Shown piece after piece: positions 21,793 to 33,312 of a DNA stretch of 64,000 nt. The stretch comes from Diphasiastrum complanatum (taxonomy: Eukaryota; Streptophyta; Lycopodiopsida; Lycopodiales; Lycopodiaceae): assembly GCA_029204225.1 (NCBI GenBank), contig CM055102.1:19404688-19468687 (forward strand), given 5' to 3'. The notes below the pieces were generated by a model that was not told where the DNA came from, did no database searches, and was given only the letters and a program-made list of their open reading frames with translations. Every line of letters starts with the position of its first letter. The first letter of the stretch is position 1. The position numbers and the translations under genes were made by a program.

Positions 21793-22744
21793 ATTGTTTT
21801 TGGTGGCAGTAGCTCTACAATGGAGATGGATCTGTTTGATCTAGTTTGGTTGGATAGGTTTGATCCACCATCTGTTCCCTTTGTTTTCTTGTGATTCAAC
21901 ATCCTACTCTTGGATCTTTGGAGGTCTTGAAACATTCCATAGGAAGTCATTTCATAAGTGATTAGACACTTGTCTATAGTCATTCAATAGGAAGTTGTTA
22001 TATTGTTTAAATTGAAAAAAGAGAAGTGCAACACACTTGTGAGAAGAAATTTACTAGAAATGTGTAGCCAAAGTCAAAAAAGTTTTCTCATGGAAGACAC
22101 ATTACTATCAACATAAATAATCTAGTGGTTATTAATATGCATATTACATAATCAAAGAAGCACAATTTTCATGGAAAGGACCATAAAGCATCAAAATTTT
22201 AAATATACCATGCAATCCAATCAACTAGATTTTTTTAAAATCATATTCCAACTTGACATTTAAGTGTTAATAATACATAATGCATTTTCCATTTTGTATG
22301 CTCAAACTTGGGCCAAATGTATAAAAAATAAGTAGTATGCGTCAATACTCGACATGGTTTTTGATGCATAAAATAATGTTGAGCACACCTACAATCAACT
22401 ATGGAAATATGGAAACTACCTCCACCATTATTGAATATTGAGTTCTTATCCATCATATTTCAACATATCTCTACTTTGATATTGATGCTTTTTCCCTATT
22501 TAAAATTCACGATATTGATAATCAAGATTTGCATTTTTAACATTTGACAAAAAGCATATACTAGACTAGTATTTATTTGATTTGTTTTAAATGTGTGTTT
22601 CAAGTGTTCATGTTTCATGGTAAGCATAACACATTATGCATGTCAAATTTATTTTTTATAGGTATATTCGAAGTCATTTGCAAAGCAGGTGTTTATTAAT
22701 TTATTTTCTAGTTTGTCTCTTTATTTATAGTCACAAAGAATGTT
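21793..22744. other. No gene seen
   Basis: About 950 bp of AT-rich sequence with no recognisable coding text, terminal repeat or RNA gene. Confidence 0.5.
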
Positions 22745-23042
22745 CACTTTTTGAACTGCTCCTTAGCACATCCCATGTCTGTATGGGTGTAACGGCATCA
22801 CACATGTGGGTAATGCTGTGATCCTTCACTGACAAGTTAATGAAGGTCAAAGCTTTCCTCATCTTTTTGTCGAACACTTTGATATCTGCTTCATTTGGCG
22901 GCCTTCTCTCATCACCAATGACGACTTCCCACGCATCTTTCTCCATCAGTATGTTTTTCATTTTGAATTTCCACACTGCATAGTTGGAAATCCCGTCCAA
23001 TTTGCTACTTTCACTCAAAATGGACTCTCCCATGTTTGTCAT
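22745..23042 (-). pseudogene. Family B copia gag N-terminus, truncated
   Basis: ATG at 23042 on the minus strand begins MTNMGESILSESSKLDGISN, followed by YAVWKFKMKNILMEKDAW and GDERRPPNEADIKVFDKKMR, closely matching the gag at 39802. About 100 codons survive. The text ends at WDVL followed by non-matching sequence. The central gag and zinc knuckle are absent. Confidence 0.85.
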
Positions 23043-24306
23043 CGCAAAATTGCTTGAAACTTCTGCCGTAGGGTAAAAATAGTATGCGGAGGCCAACATT
23101 GATGTCAGAAGTTGAAAATAATGACCTGCACTTTTTCCCTTACCAGGCTACTCACCGCTTTTCCACCAATTTGAAAGCCAAATCGGCGTCGCCTTCCGAA
23201 ATGCACTCAGTCGTCAACTCCCAACTATGTGCCCATTGGAATGGTGAAATCACTTTTGGCGCACTCTGAACACTTTCTTCATTGCAATCACTCTATTTTG
23301 TTGTATCGTACTTGCAGGTACAGTCCGGGTGCCCTTCGTTTGGAGGTTCTAGCCTTTTGTTTGGGTCAAAACGGACAAAGGACCCAAAAATAGGAATTTT
23401 CCTAGTTTTTGAACTGTTTCTTCAGAGTGAAGAAACTTCACCTTTCACTTGTGAAGAGACCCAACTCCAATTTCAGTATGAAAGTTTTTAATAAAGTTGA
23501 AGTGCCCTCTGGTCTTCAGGCCCCTTCAATTGAAGTTCATGTAGACTTTACGACAATCCAATGGCTTATCTGGATCCAATGGTCCACGTAGTTAATCTCC
23601 ATCATCCATCCAGATGCCATGAGATCTGATGGTCCTATACATTCTTGTGCACCAATCCGGATTCCTCCAGTCGTGACCACCTTCGAAGCACTACGTGCTT
23701 CTCCTCCTCACTGTGCGCGAGCTATCTATATCCCTCTCTTGGCCTCTTATTTCCTTTCTTCACCAAACACTTGATGATCTGACAGGCTCTCTGATCTGCA
23801 GCCAGTTATGGCTCTCTCACATCTACTACGCGCTGCTGGGGCACCCTCCACTAGCTCTTTACAGCTCCAAAATCTGTTGAATATAGAGAGAAATCCACGA
23901 TTTATCATCTGTAAACTCTAAACCAGGGTTTATGCACCATTCTTGGCACTTAGTAGCCTTTGTACAGCTCTTCAATAAGCAAATCCTCTTGCTCTGAGGT
24001 CGCCCTACAACAAGGAATCTGATACTTCAGACCGATCGTCAAACGGTGTCCGTTCGGATGCACACCGATTGCAAACACCAAGCAACTACTTTATGGAATT
24101 TTTAGAATTCTGTTTCTCCAACTGATAGGCCTTGTTTATGAATCCTCACACGGTTTCACACCTAGCAAACCTCTGTATGCTAGAAATCATACACCAGTGC
24201 TTCACTTTCCGTCTCTAGCCCGCCGTAAACCCTGAACTCTCAGAAGACTATTCTTCTCCCGAAGCTCTCTTCAACGGCGACATTGTACTGTGTACACTCC
24301 CTGTAC

Positions 24307-24319
24307 GGCTCTGATACCA
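24307..24319 (-). promoter_or_regulatory. Primer-binding site (tRNA-Met), family B copy
   Basis: Plus-strand GGCTCTGATACCA is TGGTATCAGAGCC on the minus strand and abuts the LTR end AATTCTAAGT. Confidence 0.9.
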
Positions 24320-24396
24320 ACTTAGAATTTGCTTTGCACAAGAACACAGATCATGCTACACAGTAACACAAACATAAAATACTCTCCACAGCAAGC
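24320..24396 (-). repeat. Partial LTR of family B
   Basis: Matches the first 77 bp (plus-strand left end) of the LTRs at 37075, 41118 and 42571, then diverges abruptly after GCAAGC. Confidence 0.85.
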
Positions 24397-24879
24397 CGTA
24401 TATACCATATTACTGCAAGAAACTTAGCATCAAAGTCAAACATGCATGGTCACACATCTATGTACCATCGTTAATCTGAACCTTACGAGAATTTGATAGC
24501 AAATGCCTGCAGGTATAAGTGAAACATTACCATGAAATCCATAATACGTACAACATTACAACCACACACTTAACTTGTAATGGTATTCATCACATGCCAA
24601 TCATTTATGAAAATAATGGAGACCAAAATGAGTAATAGAAGCACACCTCAGAGATTTTCGAGAGACGGTCAACCTCAGGTCCATACAGTGCTCTAGTCAT
24701 CACGTGCTAGAAATGCAGCTTTAGAGGCACAACACTGGCTTGTCAAGTACTAGGCTTTGTAACTATAGGGCAAGAAAATTTGTGACAAAGTGTCTTCAAA
24801 GATTTCTTCTCCCTCCCTCATTTGCTTGATGTGTGTACAATAATTTGCCTAGAAATTGAGTCAACAAAATAAAATCAGC

Positions 24880-25560
24880 AAATCAAAACAACAAAAGATG
24901 CCGAATGTTGGTCGAGCTGGATATGCGGGCATCAATATGAGACTGGTATGTGTGTATACAACAAAACTTGCATTGTATACTCCGATATGCAAAACCTCTT
25001 TTTTCATGATGTCATTTATTTTTGTCTATTGTTGAGTGCCAAATTTTAGCCACAAGAAAAGAATAGGGCTCCAACGGCTGCCGAGATCTATGTGGATGCT
25101 CATACTAGTAAAGGTTTTGGCAAACTAAAAGCAGGCGAGTTGGATCCTGACCTGTGGCTGAGAGTTTGAAGGTAACACCCAACATGAGATATAATAACAT
25201 ATATTTTTTGAAATTATGGTTTAAATACATTTAATTTTATAAAATGTAATGATGAACATATATATGATTTTGCATGTAAATTTGATTAGCTATGTTTTTT
25301 TTTGTGTAGAATGAAGATTTTAATTAATTATATGTCAGGAACAAACCCCGATAACAAAGTAATGAAGATTTTAGAAGAAAATAGTCGGGGACGAAAGAGA
25401 GTAAGAGGCCTAAGTGTCTATAGAAAAGAGATGTAGTATTCTTCCCAAGTAGATGAAATGGGGAAGGAGATAGAGAGACAAAGTGAAGAAATGGAAGAAC
25501 TCCGAAAAACTGTACAGATATAGATGAAGATGATGAAAAGTTTATCCCAGGTCGCTTTCT
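24880..25560 (+). pseudogene. CACTA (En/Spm) transposase relic with introns
   Basis: Exon-like text at about 24893-24946 reads KMPNVGRAGYAGINMRL and ends before GTATGTGTG. A second block after CCAAATTTTAG (25052 on) reads PQEKNRAPTAAEIYVDAH then TSKGFGKLKAGELD, in phase with the first if the 100-bp intervening text is spliced. This resembles the plant En/Spm-type transposase domain (a GRxxYAG box and a PTxxEIxxxxH box). A third block (25420-25560) encodes EMGKEIERQSEEMEELRK, a coiled coil like that ending these proteins. In-frame stops (25164, the TAG near 25433, 25528) kill it. It fits with the CACTA terminus at 26288. Confidence 0.5.
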
Positions 25561-25620
25561 CATTTCTTCTTTCTCTCTCCATCTCTTTCTTTTGAAACTT
25601 GGTACGGTCCTAGCTATCTA

Positions 25621-25675
25621 CATAAAGAGAGGGAGAGGGAGAGAGACAAAGAGAGAGAAAGAGAGAATGAGATAT
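25621..25675. repeat. Imperfect GA-rich tract
   Basis: GAGAGAGGGAGAGGGAGAGAGA and similar text, interrupted. Low-complexity DNA only. Confidence 0.8.
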
Positions 25676-25944
25676 ATTCCTTATTTCAGTTTTGATCATG
25701 CATCATGTTGCTGTAGAGGAGGATCCAATGCTACATCAGTTGGGTTCAGCTCAGCCGTTATCTACAATTAAAGAGATTTAACCTCACTTCTTTCTAAGAG
25801 TCTAATTATTGGACATGTACTTTGAGACATAAGACAATGCATGGGATGTCATACTCTAAATTGTGAAAGCCTTATAAAAAGTATAGACCTCATTAGAGAG
25901 ATAGAGATAAGTTTTCTTACAATTTCATAATCTTTTTCGTATGT

Positions 25945-26288
25945 CATGTAGCGTGCAACTATAGCAAAAATGAATTTTCGTAATATTTTTTGCAATTTTT
26001 GCACAAAAAATTGCGAAAAAATATCCACAATTTTTGCCACAACAATTGTGGAAATAAATTTTCGCAATTTTTTTGACAATTTTTGCTGGTGGGTTTCCGC
26101 AATTTTTTTTATTGTTAATTTAGCCATAAAAATCACGGAAAATTAGCCAAAAAAATTGCGGGTCCGAAATTGCGGATTTGCCACAAAAATTGCGAAAACT
26201 GTTTTCGCAATTTTTTTGGCAAAAATTGCAAAAAATTTCGCAATTTTTGCCATTTTTTTGGCAATTTTTGCCGTCTTTTCTTGTAGTG
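25945..26288 (-). mobile_element. CACTA transposon terminus with subterminal repeats
   Basis: The right edge reads, on the minus strand, CACTACAAGAAAAGACGGC, the classic En/Spm terminal sequence, ending at 26288. Inward lie about a dozen copies in both orientations of GGCAAAAATTGCGAAAA-like words, as expected of the subterminal transposase-binding region. The left limit is uncertain: a degenerate ACTATAGCAAAAATG at about 25953 could be the partner terminus of a short non-autonomous copy, or the segment may be the 3' end of the element carrying the transposase relic at 24880. The three bases after the terminus are ACC. Confidence 0.7.
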
Positions 26289-27023
26289 ACCTTCGAATAT
26301 CTCATGTTATTCCATATAATAATTTGCACTCCCGCTTCAGCTAGAAGATCGAGGCATTCTTCAACCTGTAAATCCTATTATATTGGTGCTTGTAAATGTT
26401 CACAACCAGATTCCAACATGATTTTTGAGTTACGGATAGGGTAGGAAATTAGTTGTTGTCAGGGTTTGTGCTCCTTGCAACATTATTAGTATTTGTTCAC
26501 ATGCATATTCCAGCAAGATCTATGAATGATGGTATGGGTGGAGTTTATTAAAGTTATAGTTTGTGCTCCTTGGATGGTTTTTAGTTTTGCTTAAGAGTGA
26601 AGGAGTATTGAAGGTGTTAAAAATGGATATAGTGTTAAAGATCCACAATAAGTACCTGTTTTTTAGACTTAAGTGCAATTTTAGATAGTTACAAATGTAC
26701 CAAAATTGGTACTTCGATAGTACCAAATTTGGTAGTCTCAAGTACCAACGAAAAAATTGTAATTTATGAACAAGTACTTTGGAGTTTCAAACAAGCAATA
26801 CATGTTTTTCAAATGGAAAAGACAATTTTAGTCAATACCAAAAGCACTATAATTGAGACTCCAATAGTACCAAAAAACGTAGCTTGAACTTATAAACAAA
26901 AAAAATCAGAATATTGATAGATAGGTGATCGAAAGTATCAAATTGGTACCCATCAGTTTCAAAACGAGTACTATGAAAGTACCAAATGAATTAATATTAG
27001 GCACAAAGGTTACTTGCATTCTG
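26289..27023. other. GGTACT-rich noncoding DNA
   Basis: No gene. From about 26690 to 26990 the sequence carries many GGTACT/AGTACC words like those at 7600-11880. It lies downstream (minus strand) of the relic ending at 27027. Confidence 0.6.
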
Positions 27024-27026
27024 ATC

Positions 27027-27970
27027 TCAAGCATTAAGCAAGTCCTCTTGATCGCTGTCATCTTCGTATGTCATGTTGATGTATATGTTCTCATACACAT
27101 CGGTGGATAATCGGAACATATTATGATATCCAGGGATAGGCTCCATGGGAAACCGGATTGCTCTCACTAGGTGTGAATAAATCATTATCGGTTGTGTCCG
27201 GTCTAGAAGGTTGTATGTATTGATCATGTCTTCGACTTGGCCATAGTATAGGCCTTCAACTACTCTCCCTCCTCTAACAATTCTGTTGTGCCATGCATTC
27301 TTCTGCGTTGTCGTTGCCTGGTACATCGTCTTGGTGCATTTAAGGGAGGTAGAAATCCTCTCCCCTCTTTGTTGCTTTGACCGCAAAATTGTCCCCAGTG
27401 GATAGCAAGTTAGACAAACTATCAGAGTTTCCCTCATACATGGGCAGGTTGGTGTCATTATACATTGGCATGGATCCATAAGCACCGTCATTATCTCCAG
27501 CGTCATCGTCTTCGTCGCTGCTAGCTGCCTTTGAATCTAGAATGGCTGGATAAACAAATATTTCTACTCTTCCACGTGATGTCTGTTGATGCATCTTCTC
27601 CATTGCCCTGCAATACATGAATCGCAGAAACATGACAATGTGCGACATTGTAGTGAGCATGGACTATCCTAGGAATATCCATCAACACAATGGAACAAAC
27701 GTGAGCCTGTGATGCGTTGACAATCCCATTTCACATCACGTTGCACCTCATCCTTGCTGACCAGCCAGAAAACTCTCCTTGTATTGTAGCTGTGACCTTA
27801 TCCTTTTGGCCTAGATGTTTCTTTCAGATATGCGACCACATCTGCTGCACATTTCAAGGGCCAGCCATCTAGTTTCAACTCCTCGTGAGTGAGAGTTCTC
27901 TTGATGATTGTGCCCACTCCGTCGTGCTTGCCTTTTCCATGGCCTGAGGTAGAAAAATTACGCATCATTT
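27027..27970 (-). pseudogene. C-terminal relic of a transposon-type protein (HGKG motif)
   Basis: Minus-strand reading from about 27970 gives RNFSTSGHGKGKHDGVGTII, then KRTLTHEELKLDGWPLKCAAD, a stop, WDCQRITGSRLFHCVDGYS, another stop, then a Cys-rich CRTLSCFCDSCIAGQWRRC. An acidic linker (SSDEDDDAGDNDGAYGS) leads to LLSTGDNFAVKATKRGEDFY, where a frameshift near 27345 passes to KCTKTMYQATTTQKNAW, VVEGLYYGQ and IYSHLVRAIRFPM, ending DDSDQEDLLNA at 27027. I recall a similar HGKGxxDGxG...KR...SHLVRA layout in hypothetical, probably mobile-element proteins, but cannot name the family. Two stops and one frameshift make this copy dead. It is flanked on both sides by GGTACT-rich DNA like that after the relic at 7218. 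Confidence 0.5.
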
Positions 27971-28282
27971 GCAGACCTCAAGTGATAATATTTGGCCAAA
28001 AAATGAACAAATTGTTAGATTTTTCTATTTTTATGTAGGTTGTAATAAACAGTGCTTGCAAACAATACCCGTAGTTTTGAACTTGGTGTCCTGTGTCTAG
28101 TACCAATTTGGTACTATATTCAGGTATCTCGTATAGTCCCAATTTGGTACTATATCTATTAGAGAAATAGTACCAAAATTGGTACTCCAAAACAGTGTAT
28201 TTTGGTACTACAAGACGGACTATGTAGTTAAAGTCTTATAGTTCAGACCTGACCACGACGGGTTTTGATGTTTCCCTTGAAA
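27971..28282. other. GGTACT-rich stretch 5' of the HGKG relic
   Basis: Repeats of CCAATTTGGTACTATAT-type text at 28090-28215, on the 5' side of the minus-strand relic and possibly its intron. It ends where copia element B1 begins. Confidence 0.6.
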
Positions 28283-29130
28283 AAACATTACCAATGATGG
28301 AGAAAGATGTGTGGGAATTTGTCACAGGTGATGAGAGAAACCGCCAAATGAAGTGGATATCAAAGTGTTCGACAAAAAGATGAGGAAAGCTTTGACCTTC
28401 ATTAACTTGTCAGTGAAGGATCACAAAATTACCCACATTTGTGATGTTGTTACACCCAGACAGGCATGGGATCTGCTAAAGGAGCAGTTCGAGACGTCAA
28501 ATTTGTTAAGAATCATGTTTCTCAAGTCAAAGCTGCATAATGCCCGAATGGAACAAGGAGAGCACATTCAGACGTATATGACCAGAATCATAACAATGAG
28601 GGATGAACTGCATTCTATTGGTGAGCGCATACGTGATGTGGAGCTGGTGCACAATACATTGTGTGCAGCATTGCAGAACCCTATCAGATATTTGTGAGCG
28701 AAATAGCATCAAGAGAAAGATTGCCAACCTTTGACAAGCTCATAGGAATCTTGATGCAGGAAGAGCAACAACGAGAAATGGTGAAAGCTAGACGTCAAAA
28801 TACTAATGATCAGGCACTTGAGACACGCCAAAAACAAGACAAGGGCAAGGGTAAGAAGAAGTCTAAGCAGCAATTTGCCAAGTCTCAGGAGGATCAGAGA
28901 TCTTCCAATAAGACCAAGAAGAAAGGCAAGTGCCTCCATTGTGGTAAAAAGGGCCATGGAAGAGTGAATGTTGAAAATTCTTGGCGGAACAAGGCAAGGG
29001 AAAACCAAAGCAAGCAGGTAACCTTGTCGATGAGGGTGAGATTGAAGACTCAAGCATCTTCATATCTGCATTGTCATCTAATCAAGATGATCAAGTGTGG
29101 TATATTGACTCGGGAGCCACAAGACACATG
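28283..29130 (+). pseudogene. Family B copia gag with zinc knuckle
   Basis: Starts at MMEKDVWEFVTGDER (28294 on). A two-base insertion near 28340 shifts the frame, after which IKVFDKKMRKALTFINLSVK, ITHICDVVTPRQAWDLL and MTRIITMRDELHSIGERIRD continue to 28697. A second shift near 28670 leads to FVSEIASRERLPTFDKL, basic KGKGKKKSK text and the knuckle CLHCGKKGHGR, whose last Cys is lost by a further shift near 28965. Gag cannot be made as one protein. Confidence 0.85.
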
Positions 29131-31248
29131 ACAGGTAACAAGAATTGGTTCAGTAGCTTGAAAGTGTTGGATAATGGAACATCTGTTTCACAAGCAAATG
29201 GTGATGTGTGCAAGATCAAGGGGATAGGCACTATCTCAATCCAACTACCTGATGGCAAAAGCAAGATGATCAAGGAGGTACTTTACGTACCAGGTTTGAA
29301 GAAAAATCTACTTTCTATTGGAGTCATTACTGATCAAAAGTTTAAAGTAGAATTCGCCCATGATCGTTGCTTTGTGAAGGATGTGAACCAAAAGTTCAAA
29401 GTTATTGCGGATGGAGTCAGGGAGCCCAATACAAAATTGTACAGGTTGAATGCTACAATCAAGGGGCAACATGGACTCGTATCGTCCATTCCATCGCAAA
29501 CTGAGTTGTGGCATAAGAAGCTTGGTCACTTGAACTTGAGAAGCCTCAGTTTGATGAGAAAATTGGAGATAGTAACATGATTGCCTACTATAGAAGACCA
29601 CTTGAAATCGATGTGGGAATCATGTGTATATGGGAAGCAGCATCAAGAGAAGTTCAATAAAGGGGGTGTTGCAAGGGCAAAAAACATCTTGGATTTAATC
29701 CACACAGATTTATGCGGGCGTATGAGGACCATGTCCTTAGGTAAACCCTTCTATTTCATGACCTTTATTGATAATATGTCACGTAAGACGTGGATCTACT
29801 TCTTGAAGAAGAAATCAGATGCATTTGACAATTTCAAGAGCTTCAAAGCATTGGTCAAAAATCAGACAGGTAGGAAGATCAAAGTCCTAAGATCAAATAG
29901 TGGAGGTGAGTACAAGTCTAATGACTTCAATGATCTGTGTGATCAATGTGGGATCAAAAGACAATTTATGCAAGCTCATACTCCTGCTCTCAATGGTGTG
30001 GCTGAGCGCAAGAATCATACGATTGTGGAAAGTGCCAGATCTATGCTACCTGAGATGAAACTACCAAAAGATTTTTGGTCAGAAGCATGCAGTACGGCAG
30101 TCTATCTTCAAAATAGAAGTTCTACCATTGCCATACCAAAGATAACACCTGAGGAAGCATTCACGAAGAAGAAGCCAAAGGTGAACCACTTGCGAATCTT
30201 TGGATGTAAGGCCTTTGTACACATTCCTAAGGAAGAGAGACGTAAACATGATGTGAAAGCTATCAAGTGTATACTCCTAGGATATGATGAACATGTGAAG
30301 GGCTATAGATGTTTTGATCCAGTAGAAAACAAAATCCATGTAAGTCATGATGTTATCTTTGATGAATCCAAGATGTATGAGAACAAGGATGATGAGAAGA
30401 TAGATACATCTAGTGGGAAAGATGGTATAGTGAGGAAACCTCCTAATGATGATCCATTCATTGACATTCCAAGTGATGAACATGAGAATATATCTCAAGA
30501 TACTACTACTCAACCCCAAGAAACAGGTTGGAGAGGTAGAGATAAACCTTTTGGTGCAAGAAGGATTGAAGTTGCAGGTGACAAATGCAAGGAGAAGGAT
30601 GTACCGTCATGGGATACATTTTCACCAGGAAGCCGATCACCTGACATGAAGATCCCTAAGTGGTTTGAGAGACTGTTGGAGAGCCGTGACATGGATGACT
30701 TTCTAGGATCATCTAGCCAGGGAGAGCTACGAAGATCAACAAGAGAGAAGACACAACCTGAAAGGTATCAAGCAAATTATGCTCTCTTATCTAGCATTAT
30801 TCAATGCAAAGAACCTTCAACTTATGGTGAAGCAAAGGATGATGACATATGGGTCAAGGCCATGGGAGAGGAGATGAAGTCAATTGCTAAGCATAGCACA
30901 TGGGACTTAGTAGAACCACCAGTTGGCAAGAAACCCATTGGTTGCAAATGGGTATACAGGACTAAGTACCATGCAGATGGAAGTATAACAAAGCACAAGG
31001 CAAGATTGGTGATCAAAGGGTATGCACAAAGTAAAGGCATCGACTATGAGGAGTCCTTTGCGCCGATATGTAAGTGGAATACTCTATGTCTACTTGTTGC
31101 TTTAGCTTCACATTTTGGTTGGCCTTTGCATCAGATGGATGTGAAATCTGCTTTTCTAAATGGTGAACAATTCGAGATGACAGATCTCAACCTGATGCAT
31201 TATTGCCTTGGAGTAGAGGTCTGGCAAAAAGACACAAAGTGGGTTTAA
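28981..31248 (+). pseudogene. Family B protease-integrase-RT start, RT core deleted
   Basis: One frame with a single TGA at 29578. Protease: WYIDSGATRHMTGN, DSG intact. Integrase zinc region: LWHKKLGHLN and a CVYGKQHQEKF stretch. Core: HTDLCGRM keeps the first Asp; the second site reads LRSNSGGEY, so the catalytic Asp is Asn; the Glu is kept in LNGVAERKN. RT begins TWDLVEPPVGKKPIGCKWVY, continues KARLVIKGYAQSKGIDYEES and WPLHQMDVKSAFLNGE, then jumps at about 31169 to QFEMTDLNLMHYCLGVEVW. The family copy at 38087-38506 shows that about 100 residues containing YVDD are missing at this point. Confidence 0.88.
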
Positions 31249-32045
31249 CACATGTAAAGTATGTCAAAGAGTTGTTGCACAAGTTTAGGTTGCAGGATTG
31301 CAAACCAGTGAATACTCCTATTGAACCAGGTAAAAAGCTTTCTAAGCTTGATGAGTCATATTCATTTGATGCTACGCTGTATAGGCAGTTAGTAGGGAGC
31401 TTGATTTACCTTACTACGACTAGACCAGATATATGCTATGTTGTTGGCATTGTAAGTTAGTTTATGGCAGCACCTACGAAAACGCATTGGAAGGCAGCTA
31501 AACGCATTTTGCATTATGTGAAAGGCACTTCAGATTATGGCTTGATTTACAGGAAGCATGATGGTTTACCTGAGTTGTGTGGCTATGTGGATGCGGATTG
31601 GGGAGGTGACTATGATGATCATAGATCCACCACAGGGTATATATTCCAGTTTTGTGGTAGTTGCTTTTTCTGGTCTAGTAAGAAGCAAAGTACAATTGCT
31701 CTATCCACCACAGAAGTAGAGTATAAGGCAATGTGTAGTGCAACACAAGAAGCTATATGGTTGAGACAAATCTTGGAAGAAGTTGGCATGAGACAAAAAA
31801 ATCCCACGACATTACATAGCGACAGTCAGAGTGGCATTCAGCTAGCAAAGAGTCCAGTGTTCCATGTGAGAACCAAACACATTGAGATTCAGTATCACTT
31901 TATATGTGAGAGGCTGCTGAGTCGTGAAATTCATGTTGTTCATTGTAGTACGGAAGAACAACTAGCTGATATTTTCACTAAGCCACTTGTTGGAGAAAAG
32001 TTTGATAAGTTTAGATCAAAGCTTTCTGTACTTAAATTTTGTTGA
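31203..32045 (+). pseudogene. Family B RT thumb and RNase H
   Basis: After a frameshift at about 31205 the text gives VGLTHVKYVKELLHKFRLQD and CKPVNTPIEPGKKLSKLDES, then [19 protein letters not shown] and a TAG at 31458. RNase H follows in frame: HWKAAKRILHYVKGTSDYGL, CGYVDADWGGDYDDHRSTTG, KKQSTIALSTTEVEYKAM (with the Glu of the catalytic set), SDSQSGIQLAKSPVFHVRTK and EEQLADIFTKPL, ending TGA at 32045. Apart from the stop it is well preserved. Confidence 0.88.
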
Positions 32046-32090
32046 CTTTAAAGCTATGTATATGACTGTATAAAAAGTAGACTCTACTTT

Positions 32091-32126
32091 AAGGGAGAGA
32101 GTTAGAATTAAAGTAGAATCACTGTG
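32091..32126 (+). repeat. Polypurine tract and start of 3' LTR, element B1
   Basis: AAGGGAGAG (32091-32099) then AGTTAGAATTAAAGTAGAATC, which matches the family B LTR start. Similarity ends at 32126. Confidence 0.8.
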
Positions 32127-32269
32127 CTAGTGTACTATCTAGCAAGATGGATAGTAATTGGGAGAATTTCTTATGTTATTCCAAAAGCAAAAGAAGTATT
32201 AGCAAAAAAATTGGCTTAGATTGAACCAATAGTCCATCAGGAGCCACTCTTTTGTGCCAGATTTGAAAA

Positions 32270-33113
32270 ATCAAAGGAAGTACTACATGTAGGGGCAGCC
32301 TGGAAAAGTGAGCAAAGAAACATCACCTTGCCAATACAACAAAGACAGTTTGGTAAAGAGACAGCAGTGATAGATGGAGGTTTAGGAGTTAACTTGATTT
32401 CAAAAAAGCTATGTGCAAAATGGGGCCTTACAAGAATGAAGCTTACAACTTCTGCCTTTAAGCTAGCTGATACGACGACAATCCGTCCTGAGGGCATAGT
32501 AGAAGATATACTTATCAAGAGTGCTGGAGTTCAGTTTGTCATTACTTTTGTAGTAATGGACTTACTTGATGCACCAATGGTTTATCGTCTTATTGGGCCA
32601 TCCTTTGTTATGAGTCAAGTACATAACTAGGGGACATGAAAGATTACATTTGAGAATTGTGAGCGTGCAGTCAAAGTTGATCCAATCACTTGGACAATCA
32701 AACCAGTGGTCCAAAAAGGGGATGATGATTCATCAACAATGGATCATACATGTGATCGACAAGTAAATACTTTGGAAGTTCATTATGACTCTCAAATAGA
32801 TACTATAAATTGGAATCAAGCTCTTGTAGCAATGGATTGTACAACAGGCTATGTGTGTCAATGCAATGACCAATTAGAACTGAGCGAGATTCCTTTACCT
32901 GATCGAACTTTGAATACACCGATCACATTTCCATTGAATATGATGAATGCAACTTGGATATCAACCGATCCAATTCCAGATCCTATTGAAGATGAACTCG
33001 TTCATGTTAGTCACACCTTGTCATATGATGAAAATACAAAACTTATTGATGAGCAGATTTTAAATTACAAAATACATGGATCCTACAAGGATTGGAGTTC
33101 GAGAGATTTCTAA
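32270..33113 (+). pseudogene. Gypsy-type aspartic protease relic and linker
   Basis: The frame contains TAVIDGGLGVNLISKKLCAK (Asp-Gly-Gly at 32373-32381), the layout of gypsy-type retropepsin (usually DGGSGVNLLS or DTGSxxN), followed by FVVMDLLDAPMVYRLIGPSF, like the second half with its LLGRPW box. A TAG at 32628 and a TGA at 32635 interrupt before ITFENCERAVKVDPITWTIK. The remaining 32706-33113 frame is acidic with no known domain and a shifted continuation (33076-33312). No RT follows. The Ser-to-Leu change after DGG suggests an inactive enzyme. It could also be a host retropepsin-like gene fragment. Confidence 0.5.
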
Positions 33114-33312
33114 TGAACCAACAATAAAACTGTTAAAAGCAATTATATTGAAGGAAGAAAAAAATGCAGGACCAATCACAAAAAAACAAGCAAAGGACAA
33201 AGACTCAATAGGACAAATGTCACACCATCAAAATGTAGCTACCACACACAAAATCAAGTTGTTCCTAATAGAGTCCTATGGGTATACTAGTACCCTCCAA
33301 GGCTCCACCTAG

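Larger units (their letters stand above)
22745..24396 (-). mobile_element. 5' portion of a family B copia element
   Basis: Minus orientation, reading right to left: the last 77 bp of the 5' LTR (24396-24320), primer site (24319-24307), a long 1.26-kb leader, and the start of gag to a break at about 22745. The leader and gag match the family B element at 39803-41106 and 38958-39802. The break falls inside LKEQFE of gag, and the LTR breaks off at 24396. Confidence 0.85.
28283..32126 (+). mobile_element. Family B copia element B1, truncated at both ends
   Basis: Plus strand. It starts inside gag (about codon 35), so the 5' LTR, primer site and leader are lost. It continues through zinc knuckle, protease, integrase and RT start, lacks the RT core, and goes on through RNase H, polypurine tract and the first 27 bp of the 3' LTR. 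No target duplication can be assigned. Confidence 0.85.

Noticed and set aside
32270-33113. Endogenous pararetrovirus protease
   Set aside because: No movement protein, coat zinc finger or RT of that type lies nearby; gypsy-type retropepsin fits better, though weakly.
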